Shown: piece by piece, positions 1 to 10,756 of the stretch
Position numbering within the stretch: position 1 is the stretch's first letter
How the letters are laid out: the number at the start of each line of letters is the position of its first letter
Assembly (NCBI GenBank): GCA_910592005.1
Contig: CAJVPP010000734.1
Span: 1-26,966, forward strand
DNA length: 26,966 bases
Source: Funneliformis mosseae
Lineage: Eukaryota > Glomeromycota > Glomeromycetes > Glomerales > Glomeraceae
Direction: 5' to 3'
Program-made: the position numbers and the translations under genes
Notes under the pieces: generated by a model
The model's input: the letters and a program-made list of their open reading frames with translations, nothing else
Told to the model about the DNA's origin: nothing
Databases searched by the model: none

Positions 1-429
1 ATACTATAATTTGTTCAGATTTATTATTAACTTATTTTTTATTTTTTTTTGAGTTTCCTCCCTTTCTATTGCAAAGGTCTCAAATTGAATCTGATTTGAA
101 AATCCTAAAATGGAAGATCAATATGATGATTATAACAATAAATTCTGACCTTTAATCAGAACTTTGTTTATTTATTTTTCTGAGCTATCGCATTATAAAA
201 TATTAGTTTTGAAGTAAGAAAGACAATGGCAAACTATTTCACAATTGTAGAATAAGAGTATACACAAAGAAACTGAAATTAATAAGATTACAAAAATTCT
301 TCTTTCTACTATATATAATAATATTAAAAAAATAAAGAAAAGTAATATAGTAAGTTGAAAAGGGAAGTAAGTATTCAAGAAAAATCACTAGCAAATTTTC
401 TAATTTCCTTAGACAAAGTATTTGAAGAG
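1..429. other. AT-rich stretch, no gene seen
   Basis: No coding signal is visible on either strand. The short open frames here are rich in Phe, Leu and Ile, as expected by chance from AT-rich DNA. The stretch may include the unrecognisable 5' part of the transposon relic that begins near 430. Confidence 0.5.
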
Positions 430-1174
430 ATATGTCAATTCCAACAAGAACTCTGACTAAAAAATTAAACTGAATGGGTCTTGAAATATCTTATATAACT
501 GTTTCAAAGCATTTAATCATATATGGTTATAAAAAATTTCTTTTAAGGGTAACTCTAATGCTTACTGATATCTACAAACAAAAACTTGTTAAGTAAGCAT
601 AAAAGTATATTAATGATAATTGAAATACAACACTTTTTTGGATTAAACATCCTTCTAACTTTTCTGGAATACTGTAAAGCATTAGTATAAGAAAGTTTGT
701 CCAATTCACCTTATGTTAAAAACAGATCAAAAATTTTTGCATAAGGCAGATTTTATGTAATAGGCAAAACAAGTTTGTTTTGCTTTCACTGAATAATGAA
801 TGCAAAATTTTATATTAAAATCCTTAAAAATCATATTTCAGAAATTGATGCAATGCTTAATAATAACTGAAGACTTCAGCAAAACAATGACCTAAAGCAT
901 ATGAGTCATTTTACTAAAGAATTTCTCTATAATAATATTCCAGAAGTCATGAATTAGCTCTCAAATAGTCCTAACTTAAATCTGATCAAAAACTTATAGG
1001 TGATTGTTAAAGGAATATAGAATGCCAAATGCTAAAAAATCTTAATGAATTAGAAAGATTTATAACAAAAGAATGGAGAGTAATTCCAGAAACTATGTTA
1101 ACAAATTTAGTAGGTTCTATAAAATAACATTGCAAGCTTATTATTGAAAATAATGAAGAACGAATCTCCTATTA
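430..1174 (+). mobile_element. Decayed Tc1/mariner-type transposase relic
   Basis: Read across stops and frame changes, this stretch follows a Tc1-type DDE transposase. A helix-turn-helix-like part near 432-545 reads RTLTKKLN..MGLEISYITVSKHL. The segment around the second catalytic Asp is near 866-905 (RLQQNNDLKH, where the family has D at the first N). The third block is near 945-1000 (SPNLNLIKNL, where the family has SPDLNPIENLW). The C-terminal part (1021-1174) is still readable as ERFITKEWRVIPETMLTNLV and ends at a TAA. Catalytic Asp and Glu have become Asn and Lys, and Trp codons have become TAG or TGA, all G-to-A changes. The copy is certainly dead. I found no convincing terminal inverted repeats. 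The family assignment is firm from the motif order; the exact ends are not. Confidence 0.8.
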
Positions 1175-1500
1175 ATTTATATTAGCAAAAAGAGCTGATT
1201 TTCAGCTTTTAAATAAAAAAAATTTTTATATATTTTTATATGCTTAATGTTAAGTTATAAGCTTTTTTTTAATTTCAGTTTTTTCTTAATACATTATATA
1301 TCTAATTAATTTGAATAGATCTGATTAATTAAAGGTGAAAATGCTAAATATATAAAAGCATAAGCTATATCAAATCTTGAAAATTATATATTATTTTCTC
1401 TTGTTTAGATTTAAAATTTTATAAGGATAAAATTAATCAGCTGTTATTACAAATATTAAAATTAACAAAGTTAAAATTTTCATAAAAAATATTTATTTTA

Positions 1501-1673
1501 TAGTCAACTTTTAATATAGCGAACTCTTGATATAATGAATTTTTTGAACAAATATAATAAAAATACTCTTGTTATAGCAAATTTGACTAATAAAATCTCT
1601 TAAAATCTTCACTATAGCTTTATAGTGAAGTTGAGGTCTAGGACATAGAATTCATCATAATAAGAGTTGATTA
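1501..1673. mobile_element. Short non-autonomous TIR element (MITE-like)
   Basis: The two ends are inverted repeats: 19 of 25 positions match between 1499-1523 and the reverse complement of 1651-1675, and five of the six mismatches are transitions. The left end reads TAGTCAACTTTTAATATAGC and the right end, inverted, reads TAATCAACTCTTATTATG. A TA dinucleotide sits outside each end, which fits the TA target duplication of Tc1/mariner/pogo elements. The interior (about 120 bp) has no ORF. Repeated 'tatagcgaa'-type words near the ends recall pogo/Tigger-type termini, but that is resemblance only. Confidence 0.55.
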
Positions 1674-1679
1674 TACATA

Positions 1680-2820
1680 TATTAGGTAAAATAGTATATT
1701 TATTGAATATATTAAAACTATTATACCAAATATTGCTAATAATTATATTTATTAAGCCTAATGTTTTTTTAAGAAATTAGTTTTTTACTAATAACATAAA
1801 TATTAGACTTCAAAATATTATTGCAATTATTATACATCTTAACTTTTATTATTATGTATAGTATTTATCTTTTCATTTATATAATTACATATTCCTAATA
1901 TTATATTAGTATATTAGAAATTTGTCTAAAATGATTACCATTACAAGAACTAATAAATGAGTTGCAAAATCAAAAAATTTATATATACAGATTTTTAAAT
2001 AAGATTAAATTCTTATTAGCGAGTAATTGAATAATAAAAAAGTTTAAATTATATAATAAAAGATGGCAGAAAACACATTAAAAAAGATTTATGCTATTTT
2101 AGAAAAATGTTTTTAGTTAAAAATGTTGATAAAAATCTATCAGATGATTGCTTAAGATATATAAGATTTATTAAATTTAAAACACAAGAAGAGGAAATTG
2201 AAAATATGAATATATCAAAAGTAATGATTATACTAAACCTATTATGCAGTATAATTATGCAAAAAAAGTGCTAAAATAATATTCAATAAAGGTTAATTGT
2301 AATATATATATATATTTTATATATTATTAACATTAAAAATTTATTCTAAAAAATGATTAATTATTACATTTAATTTCATATAGATCATATTAAAGAAGAT
2401 TTTATATTATATTATCAAAATTAATTGATATATTACATTAGAAATTAAACTGATTTATTTAATTTGTAAAGTTCATAAAATTTATCTGATTTATCTGATT
2501 TATTTGATTGTTTATTTTATTAAATTCTTTACATATTTATTATTTTTATTATAATTATTATTTTATTATTTCTTTTTTATTATTATTATTATTTATCTTA
2601 TATTTTATATCTTTATTTTACTATCTTTTATTATTATTATATATATTAAACTACATTAAATTACTGAATTTTTTTTAATACATTAAAATTATATATAAAT
2701 TATTATTTTAGTTATCAATTAAATATAATTTTTGTGTAATAAATAATCAACAATAAAAATTATGCTAAAATAATCCACAGATATTATATTTATTATAAAA
2801 TAAAATTTATATTTTAACAG
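1680..2820. other. AT-rich intergenic DNA with simple repeats
   Basis: No gene is seen. TA-dinucleotide runs lie near 2302-2320 and ATT-triplet runs near 2570-2600 and 2628-2645. A faint plus-strand coding-like remnant begins near 2063 (MAENTLKKIYAILEK) but meets a stop after about 17 codons and matches nothing I recognise. Confidence 0.5.
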
Positions 2821-2821
2821 A

Positions 2822-3770
2822 CTAATATTTAGTGTATCTATCTTTAGCCTTAATTATCATATTAACACGATTAGATAAGCTTAAAATTAAGTTATATACC
2901 ATCTCTATACTAATTTTTCTCTATTCCTCTTAAATTTATTAATTTCTGTTTACATTTAGGTAAAGGCTTTCTTTTTCTAACTTATTAATCTAAATGATTT
3001 CACAGGTTCTTAATTAAGTTAAGATCAGAATTTTGTGTAATTTAATCTAAGATTGGAATATTATGTGTTTTCATCTACCAAATACTATAATTTGATGTAT
3101 GATATGAAGTTCCATTTTGCTAAAAAATAGAGTTAGAATAGTTACTAATTTATAGTATAAAGTAGTTAGCAAGAATATTGATATATGCATCAGGATCTAT
3201 ACTTTCTTTTATTATAACTAAAGTTCTAACCCTATACTAATCAAAACAACTCTAAAATATCACTAAATTATCACTAAATTTAACTATAAGTAAGATACAA
3301 TTTTTATTATAAGCTTTTCCAAGGCTTCTCTAAACTCTTATTTTTTTATCTGATTCAAAAAGAACAAATCTAGACTTATCAGACCATTATATTTTTCCAT
3401 TCATTACCCCAGTTTCATTTCTCTCTACTTTATTTTAACCTATCCTTTTATTATTTTTGGGTTAAAAGGGATTTCTTACAAGTGATATAACTACTGAGAC
3501 TTTCATCATAAAGGTATTTTCTAACAGTAATATTATGCAATGTGATATCAAGACTAAAGTTTAATCTACTTATTATATTATTAAGAGGAGTGAACTGATT
3601 ATTTTGAATGATATATTATAAGGTCTATTTATCATGATGATTAAGTATTTTAAGATAATCAAGACACTTTTCAAATATTGTAAAACCTGTTTTTTATATC
3701 TTTTTATAATATTATTGACAGTGCTAGTAAGAATACTAAGCTGAATTAAAATAACCATTTACTTAGTATC
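2822..3770 (-). mobile_element. Decayed Tc1-type transposase relic, minus strand
   Basis: Read on the minus strand from about 3760 down to a TAG at 2822-2824, the conceptual protein follows the Tc1 transposase layout. It has an N-terminal helix-turn-helix (TSTVNNIIKRY), a second DNA-binding part (NQFTPLNNIISRLN then LHNITVRKYL) and the first catalytic block WSDKSRF near 3380-3400 (family: WSDESRF). The middle block GWYGVG has its Trp codon changed to a stop. The second block QQNGTSYHTS lies near 3090-3120 (family: QQDN) and the third block NSDLNLIKNL near 3005-3040 (family: SPDLNPIENLW). Catalytic Asp and Glu are replaced by Asn and Lys, and many Trp codons are stops. This is a different subfamily from the relic at 430-1174, judging by the different intervening sequence. 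Terminal repeats could not be assigned. Confidence 0.82.
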
Positions 3771-3809
3771 ACTTAGATATACACTGATAATTCTTTTACG
3801 TTAAATTTT

Positions 3810-6362
3810 AGATAACTTGTTTTTATATATTTCTATTTTGTAGAAGATAAAGAATATATATATATATTTTTTATTATTTTTATGTACATTAAAGAGAAAT
3901 TACAAATTTATTACGAATGCGATAAATCATATGATTATAAATCTGGTAATTTAATATAAGTTAGTATAGTTAAAGTTTATTAAAATAGTTAGTTTATTGC
4001 ATAGCAAGTAGTTAGCTATAGTAAATTAATTTTATATAAATAGAATAACTTTTGTTTAAGTTGTAAATTAACTTATTTGTAAGTTTTATACAAGTTTCAT
4101 ATTATAAATAAAAGAATCAATTTAAATTTACACAAATTTATTTTTCCCTTCAATATTGTTTTTCATTTAAGATTTGTTATAATATCCTATACTAACTTAC
4201 TATTAAGCTTATTATTATAAATTTAACTAATATATCTTAAATTTTAAAATATAATAAATTACTAAATTGATTCAAGTATAATAGATATCTGTAAGATTTA
4301 GAGAAAATTCTAAGATTAGAAACTTCAATATATAGAATTAATTATTACAACCTTTTGACTTAAACATTAAGATAACTGAAAATAAACTAGTAACAATACT
4401 AATAATATAGTTATTTTAGATGAAATTTGATAAAGCGTTAAATAAAGTAAAAAATTTTATTATAAAGTTTTTTTTTAAAATTATCATTAAAAATGTTAGA
4501 ATTTATATTATGTGTTATATATATTTTTATTATGTTTAAATAATTTTAAAAGAGTTTAAATTATTTTATCAGAAATAAGATTTTATTTTAATTATTATTA
4601 AAAATTTTTATGTTTATTTTATTTATTTTTTTATTTTTATTTATAAATAATAGTAAGTATTATATTACTTTTAAAAAAACTTTTTTATATTATAAATAAT
4701 TAAATATTTTAAAATAGTTATGTTTAATATTTCAAGACCTTTTTAATAATTTTTTTAATTAAATTTCAAATATCTCTTTAGATAAATTAGCTAAGAGATT
4801 TTAAAAAATTATTAATAATCTTATTTAAATACTATTACCTTTTGCATAATTTACTAAACCATTTTTTCAATTTTTTATATTATTATAAATGATGAAAAAT
4901 AAAATATTTATATATTATAAATTTCATTATCTTTGAATATACTTTTATTTTACAAATATAATTTAATTATTATATAAAAAAGAATTTAATAATTAATATT
5001 ATAAAAATGATAATAATTATTTAGAAGTTATTAAATTTTTTATAACTTTTATATCATATATGATATTTATTTTTCTATATGATATATTATCTTAATTATT
5101 TTTATTTTTATTTAATATATATATATTATTTGTTATATTTATTATATTTATTTTTTTATTTCTTCAATAATTATATATATTCAATTTTATATAAATATAA
5201 ACATAATCTTTAGCTAATAGAGTAGTATTTTAATAATTATTTTTTAAATAATTTATTTTAATTTTCTTAAGATATTTGTATAATATAAAGCATTAATTGA
5301 AATAATACTCATTTGTTTATATTATTAAATAAATTGTCTATCATTGATATTATCTCTAAACTAATTATAAAATTAATATTCTGCTTATTATTTGATAAAA
5401 TTACATATATTTATCACTTATAGTAGCAGTCATAAGTATCTGACCTTTAAAGTTAATTAATAACATCCATTAAAAATTTTTAAAATTCAAGTACAATACT
5501 AATATTGATCACGCATAAAATTATAAGCTTATATAACATATAAATAAAAAATTAGATGATCAATGAATTTTACATGTAAAGTACTAATATTTTTTAATAA
5601 ATTAAACAAAATAGTTTTTTTTATATAATTTTAATAATGATTGAAATGAAATTTCAAAAATATAGCTACTTTATATCTATTATAATAAAATTATAATGTT
5701 TATTATATTTAAAAATATTATTTAAATAAAGATTTTAATAATAAACAAAAGTTATAATATTTGCTAAAATGTTCATATTATAGTGATTTTTAGATTTACG
5801 ATTTGATAAACTAATTTTCTTTCAGCAAAAATCTAATATTAATTTTATATATAATTTATATAAAAGTGACTTTTTGGCTTATATTTGTGAATATTTTAAA
5901 AAAGATAACTTATAGTAAATTTGACAAAAAGTTAATAAATACAAACATTATTCAAAAATTAAAAGGAAGAATATAGTATTATTAAAGTTTTCTAATTAAT
6001 TGTGTAATCTATCTAAAATTCTATAAAAAATATGTAATAATTCCTAAATAATTAATATATTAAAAATAAATTCTATATATTTAAGGAGTTTAGGTGTTAA
6101 ATAATAAAAAATGAAATTATTTATATAAAAAAATGTCATTTTTTTTAAAATAAAAAATCTACCAATCATCTAACTTCTAAATTATACATGATACAATCTA
6201 TAATTTTACATGTTAATTTATAAAATCACATAAAATTATAATTATTTTCTTTTTAAATGATAGCCTTACAAAAAAATTGAATTGAAAATTTTCTTTTATA
6301 AAATATGTATAATATAAATTTTTATAAAAGATAATTTATATAATAATCATATTAAATAATTT
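3810..6362. other. Extremely AT-rich gene-free DNA
   Basis: No ORF of substance, RNA gene or recognisable transposon motif was found over 2.5 kb. CG dinucleotides are very rare. TA runs occur near 3855-3868 and 5118-5130. Given its neighbours, it is probably made of transposon remains decayed beyond recognition; that is inference. Confidence 0.5.
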
Positions 6363-6497
6363 CTAAGAAAATCAGGTTTTGGGAAATTTTTTGACTAAAA
6401 TTAAGAATTTTTTGCATTTTATTTAATAATATCAAAAATTAAAATGCAATAAAAATCTTAATTTTGTTAAAAAATTTCTGAAATCTGATTTTCTTAG
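6363..6497. mobile_element. Fold-back (long inverted repeat) element, MITE-like
   Basis: The left arm 6363-6421 and right arm 6440-6497 are inverted copies of each other, about 58 bp each, with roughly 85% identity by eye, around an 18-bp AT loop. The outer ends read CTAAGAAAATCAG and, inverted, CTAAGAAAATCAGATTTC. With no coding content and arms making up almost the whole unit, it looks like a fold-back MITE. No clear target-site duplication is visible. A transcript would form a strong hairpin. Confidence 0.7.
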
Positions 6498-6960
6498 CAA
6501 TTAATCCATATATTATATAAATAGTAATTCTGATTAAAATTATATTTTAATTAAAATTATTAAAATTATAATATGGTTTTGATTATTAAATTATTAATAA
6601 AAAAACATGATATGTATATTAAGAATTATACAATGATAATAATTATAGTAAATATAGAGGCAATTTATTATTATTAAAATCTATTTTGCAAAATCTATGA
6701 TTATAAAAAAAGATGTGTTTATATAGGAGATGATTATATAGAGGTTCAACTTTTTTAATAAAATTAAAAATAAAATAAAATAAAATAATAAAATTATTAA
6801 GCATAATTAAATTATAAAAAAATATTAAAGAATATATATGTAAAAAAATACATGTAAAAAACGAATAAGAAAATACGTATTTATTGCAAAAAGTCGCGTC
6901 ATATAATACAGACGCATTTTTTATTAATTATCACTAGATTTTCACATAATTCTTTATCAC
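6498..6960. other. AT-rich DNA running into a composition boundary
   Basis: No gene is seen. A TAAAA-type simple repeat lies at about 6765-6790. From about 6885 (aagtcgcgtc) the sequence changes from nearly pure A+T with few CGs to a more balanced composition that continues through the gene-bearing part of the window. Confidence 0.5.
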
Positions 6961-6966
6961 ATTTCC

Positions 6967-7052
6967 GGTCAAGAAAATAATATTTTTTCATACATAATCA
7001 TGCATATATAGATCGGGTCAAGAAAGTAACACGAGGAGGGTCAAGAAGGTAA
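6967..7052 (+). repeat. Three direct copies of GGTCAAGAARRTAA
   Basis: Copies lie at 6967-6980 (GGTCAAGAAAATAA), 7016-7029 (GGTCAAGAAAGTAA) and 7039-7052 (GGTCAAGAAGGTAA), with start-to-start distances of 49 and 23 bp. Only positions 10-11 vary. They lie about 320 bp upstream of the kinase pseudogene. They could be remains of a promoter module or of a repeat family; the sequence does not decide between these. Confidence 0.65.
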
Positions 7053-7368
7053 TTTTTGCGACAACGGGATACCTCGTATAACCTTATACCTGTACATATA
7101 TAGTCATTCACTTCGTTCCGGACTAACAAGAAAGAATTTCATTAAACCATTCTTGAAATAAATTTTCAAAAGCACGATTCGATTTTTTGACATTTTGATT
7201 GCTTATATCCGAATTTTTGCAAACATATAAAGGCTGGTGTAACTATGTAATAATTTGGGCAAACAAACAATATGCTTGTAATAAAAAACGTAATAACCTG
7301 ATTTGTTACACAAATCATTTAAAAATTCCTTTTTTTTCTGGAATGGTAATAAGAATAATGGTTTCAAA

Positions 7369-8275
7369 AAATGAGCAAAAGGTGTTTGTAACAAATGTGA
7401 TGATACTAATAGTGATTTTAACTGGTGTACACGTTGTGATTGTGCGCAACTTATTAAAAATTTTGAAAATTGGACAATGAAAACAATGAATTAGACGAAT
7501 TTATTCGATACACACAATCTACGGCAAAATCTTATGTGTCTTATTTAGAATGGATACCTTACCAATGTAAAATATAAAACAAATTGGATCTGAATGTTTA
7601 AGTACAGTTTATTCGGCAGTTTGGAAAGAAGGAGAAAGAATAGGGATGGTGAAGAAAACAAACAACATAAACGAAGCCAACCAATTCCAGTTGCTTTTAA
7701 AACGCCACATAAAGATGGATTTGAGACAACAATGAATATAGTAAGTAAATTTAAAGATTCCTAAATTGAATTAGATTAAATATTAAATGGTTCTTTGGTT
7801 TTTCTTTTTAATATCAGTTAACGCGCTATCGTAAATATATGAGTGATAATAAAGCATTTTATTAGAAATTATGGAGTAACAAAAGGTTCAAAAAGTAATG
7901 ATTTTATCATTGTAATGCAATATGCAAGTGATAGAGGGCTTGAATAAGAAACATGAAATAAAATATTCTTCGTTATATTTACAGACCATAACGATTTACA
8001 TATTGGTAATGTCTTTTATACATGATAATTGGGCTTATTTCGGTCAATTATATTGGGCAAGTTCAAAAAAAGAATTAAATGAATATGAATATATAATAAA
8101 CAAATCAAAAGATATTAGAAAGTTTGGTAGATTTATGATTAATTTCTGGAATTTCAAAAGTTCCGAAACTTTTCAAAAATTAATTGATAGTTGTTTGAAT
8201 AAAGATTTAATGATCGTATTGATACTTTATATTTTAATAGATGGTGTGAAAATCCTCAATATGCGCATTTTAAAA
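7369..8275 (+). pseudogene. Frameshifted, partly deleted protein kinase (same family as 16434-17664)
   Basis: Conceptual reading in shifting frames gives the same module order as the intact paralog at 16434. First is a Cys-rich segment (VCNKC...NWCTRCDC, 7388-7450), then AQLIKNFENWT. After a frameshift comes NELDEFIRYTQSTAKSYVSY, then LEWIPYQ. After another shift comes the glycine-loop region, changed to IGSECLSTVYSAVWKEGERI. A further shift precedes RSQPIPVAFKTPHKDGFE, which keeps the ATP-binding Lys. An intron with GTAAGT...TATCAG ends (7741-7817) sits at the same place as in the paralog. Exon 2 keeps NYGVTKGSKSNDFIIVMQYA and a catalytic-loop relic, HNDLHIGN. The DFG/activation segment is missing, and the C-lobe end (SCLNKDPNDRPDT, read across a shift) is recognisable. 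The copy cannot encode a kinase. Frameshifts rather than C-to-T decay broke it, unlike the transposons. Confidence 0.82.
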
Positions 8276-8518
8276 TAAAAAGGGAGGAATCTGCTGAATA
8301 AAATAAAAATTACTTTAAATCTTTTTGATGTAACAATGGTGTTTACGCCGATCATTTTGTTAAAGAAATTACTATGTCGTGAATCAAACATTATTTGGTA
8401 CGGATCGACAATTAGTTTGTGTGACTCTGCCATACATTTATATGTCATTGCTCGGATCAAATTATTAAAAATTTCTCCCTTTCAAAAACCCATTTCTTAA
8501 TCATCCGAACAAGTCACA

Positions 8519-10174
8519 ATGTGGCAAATCCGGAATAAAACCATGTTCCAACATACGCCTGTTCTTGCAACGGAAACTCTAATACAAATTTTCAAAGATT
8601 TAGATATTTATAGCTTACGTTCTTGTGCACTTGTCAATCGATACTGGTGTCAGATTGCGATTCCAATGTTATGGGTAGAGCCATTTGAAAACATATATGA
8701 AGAAACTTTTCCTTCACCAGGAGGAAATTATCATAAAGAGGTTTATGTATCGAAATCCATCAAAAATTTATCCTCTCTAACTGACACTTATATTAATTGT
8801 TTGTCAGAAGGATCCAAAGTCAAATTAACGAATGCTGGAATTGTAGGATTTTATAAAACAAAACATCCGAGTTATGATTATCCCGCTTTCTTGAAAAATT
8901 TGGACATCATTTGTTTATTCTTGGGATGTCGCGCATGGTTAAGCGTGAGATTTAAATTTAAACTTGTAACTTCAGTTGAGCGTAGTTTACTTTTGTATCA
9001 AATCAGGTTAATTTTCTTTGAATTGTGTAAACTTTTCATGAGTCGATGTGAAGATGTCAAGAAATTATATTTGATAAATAAGAAATTCTCAAAGGAATTG
9101 GAATGTGCGGAAAAATGTAATGAAAATTGTTTAAAATTTTGTTTGATTAACAATGTCATCAATCCAATCATCAATCAATTACCGGATTTACCTGGCGCAT
9201 CAAAATGTTTAGCTAATCTAGAATGCTTGGGAACAAATTGTAATACACCTACAGAATTTATTCAAAAGATTTCGTTTTTCTGTAAGGAAATAAAAAATTT
9301 GATCTTTACTCCCGGATTTAGATTATCAATCCTTTCCTCACAAAATTGTTTAAAATATTTAATCCTTCAGGGACATTTTTACAATTATTATCCTGGAATA
9401 AAAGATATCTTTGAAAGAGCTTTTAAAAATCTTGAATGGCTTACAATTAATGGAAGAGACGCGTTACCGATTAAAAATGTTGATTCCTTTGAGAACCTTG
9501 TTAGTTTGGAAGTTGTCAATAAAGATCAAAGTTATAATCAAAGTTATAATTCTTTTAGGACTTTAGCAGACATGAACTTTCCAAAATTACAATACCTTTA
9601 CGTTGACATCGGACCATCATGTTTCTCATATTTTTACCTTTTATCGATAATCATTTCAAAAACAACGAATTTACGAAAACTTGATTTACATTGGGGTCAT
9701 CAAGATGTTAGCAATTTTGCAACTTTAACGTTAAGCATCGCAAATCATTGTCCAAATCTTATCATCTTGAAAATGTATTGGGTTAATGAATATAGAGAAT
9801 CCATTAATGATTTATTAAGAATTTTTAAATATTGTGATAAATTAGAATATTTTGGAATCCTCAATAATGGAATATTTGACGAAGATTCTTATTTACCTTT
9901 GTTAGGAGATCATTTGCCACCAAACTTAAGGGTGTTAAAACATTGTTGTGTACCCGTTGATTATCCCGCCGAACCGCTTGAATCGTTCTTTAAGAATGCG
10001 TCAAGGAGGCTGAACGTTCCATTGATGATCGATTTAAATTCTTTTATAACTCATGAGCATTCAAAGATCGCGCAAGAATATTTCTTGAATGGGTTAATTA
10101 ATCCCTCTTTTACAAAATTTGATTATGAGAGAAGGCTTGAATATTATTCGTGCAACATGAGGTATTTACAGTAG
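8519..10174 (+). CDS. F-box / leucine-rich repeat-like protein
   Basis: Single-exon ORF of 551 residues. An F-box lies at about residues 14-56 (LATETLIQIFKDLDIYSLRS, then ALVNRYWCQIAIPMLW), matching the motif by which such proteins bind Skp1 in SCF ubiquitin ligases. The remainder is rich in Leu, Asn and aromatic residues, with irregular leucine-rich segments (LANLECLG, NLRKLDLHWG, CPNLIILKMYW) that would form the substrate-binding part. This layout is typical of the hugely expanded F-box families of arbuscular mycorrhizal fungi. The first ATG at 8519 is used here; ATG 8543 (MFQHTP) lies closer to the F-box and is an equally good start. No intron is needed. The substrate is unknown. Confidence 0.85.
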   Translation: MWQIRNKTMFQHTPVLATETLIQIFKDLDIYSLRSCALVNRYWCQIAIPMLWVEPFENIYEETFPSPGGNYHKEVYVSKSIKNLSSLTDTYINCLSEGSKVKLTNAGIVGFYKTKHPSYDYPAFLKNLDIICLFLGCRAWLSVRFKFKLVTSVERSLLLYQIRLIFFELCKLFMSRCEDVKKLYLINKKFSKELECAEKCNENCLKFCLINNVINPIINQLPDLPGASKCLANLECLGTNCNTPTEFIQKISFFCKEIKNLIFTPGFRLSILSSQNCLKYLILQGHFYNYYPGIKDIFERAFKNLEWLTINGRDALPIKNVDSFENLVSLEVVNKDQSYNQSYNSFRTLADMNFPKLQYLYVDIGPSCFSYFYLLSIIISKTTNLRKLDLHWGHQDVSNFATLTLSIANHCPNLIILKMYWVNEYRESINDLLRIFKYCDKLEYFGILNNGIFDEDSYLPLLGDHLPPNLRVLKHCCVPVDYPAEPLESFFKNASRRLNVPLMIDLNSFITHEHSKIAQEYFLNGLINPSFTKFDYERRLEYYSCNMRYLQ

Positions 10175-10657
10175 ATGATTATCCTTTTTGTGAATTTGAT
10201 TTATTTATTCATCCCTAATAATTTTTAAAAATATTCTAGGTATATTTAAGAAAAATTGTTTAGAATGTGCATATTATTTGGGTTAGATATTATAAGGAAT
10301 TAATTGTAAAATGTAATTAAAATAATCATCTGATGATTTAAGTATTTCATGTAACATCTTAAGTTCATAATATTGACGTTAACATCGCAAAACTTGTAAC
10401 TATTTATAATTAATTTAATTAAGCAACTATAAGTTTTGTAAACGTGTTTGCTTAGCAGGGTTGTTTGATTAGGATTCACTGATATAATGATCAAATCTTT
10501 TGTTAGATGTAATAAAGTTCATTTGTTTCTTAGAACGTCAAACAAAGTTAATGAAATAACTGATTCAAGGAATGTTGAAATCCATCTATTGGATCATGAT
10601 TCCATCGTTCAGATTTTTGATCCTTTTTCAAAAGGAAACCGCTAGTTAACTTATACA
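10175..10657. other. Intergenic region between F-box gene and tRNA
   Basis: AT-rich, with no coding signal on either strand. It must hold the 3' end of the F-box transcript and the upstream flank of the tRNA gene; no specific signal could be picked out. Confidence 0.5.
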
Positions 10658-10739
10658 GACGACATGGCCGAGTGGTTAAGGCGTCAGACTTGAAATCTGA
10701 TTCCCTTGTGGAGCGCAGGTTCAAATCCTGCTGTCGTCG
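10658..10739 (+). tRNA. tRNA-Ser (anticodon UGA)
   Basis: The 82-nt gene folds as a type II tRNA. The acceptor stem GACGACA pairs with TGTCGTC and is followed by discriminator G. The D-arm has TGGCCGAGTGGTTAAGG (A box). The anticodon stem TCAGA/TCTGA encloses loop CTTGAAA, giving anticodon TGA (reads UCA). A variable arm TTCCCTTGTGGAGC marks the Ser class. The T-arm is GCAGG TTCAAAT CCTGC (B box). There is no intron and CCA is not encoded. A TTTT run 17 bp downstream (10757-10760) and a TTTTT run at 10766-10770 serve as RNA polymerase III termination signals. Confidence 0.97.
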
Positions 10740-10756
10740 AACGACAAGCATCAAAA

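Noticed and set aside
193..378. 61-codon minus-strand hydrophobic frame
   Set aside because: Phe/Leu/Ile-rich chance frame in AT-rich DNA with no start context, motif or neighbour to support it.
1193..1207. AGCTGA/TCAGCT hairpin after the first Tc1 relic
   Set aside because: Six-base arms are too short to mean anything in this sequence context.
10548..10754. 68-codon minus-strand frame containing QQDLNLRSTRE
   Set aside because: It is the antisense of the tRNA-Ser gene; this peptide is a common false protein call from tRNA loci.
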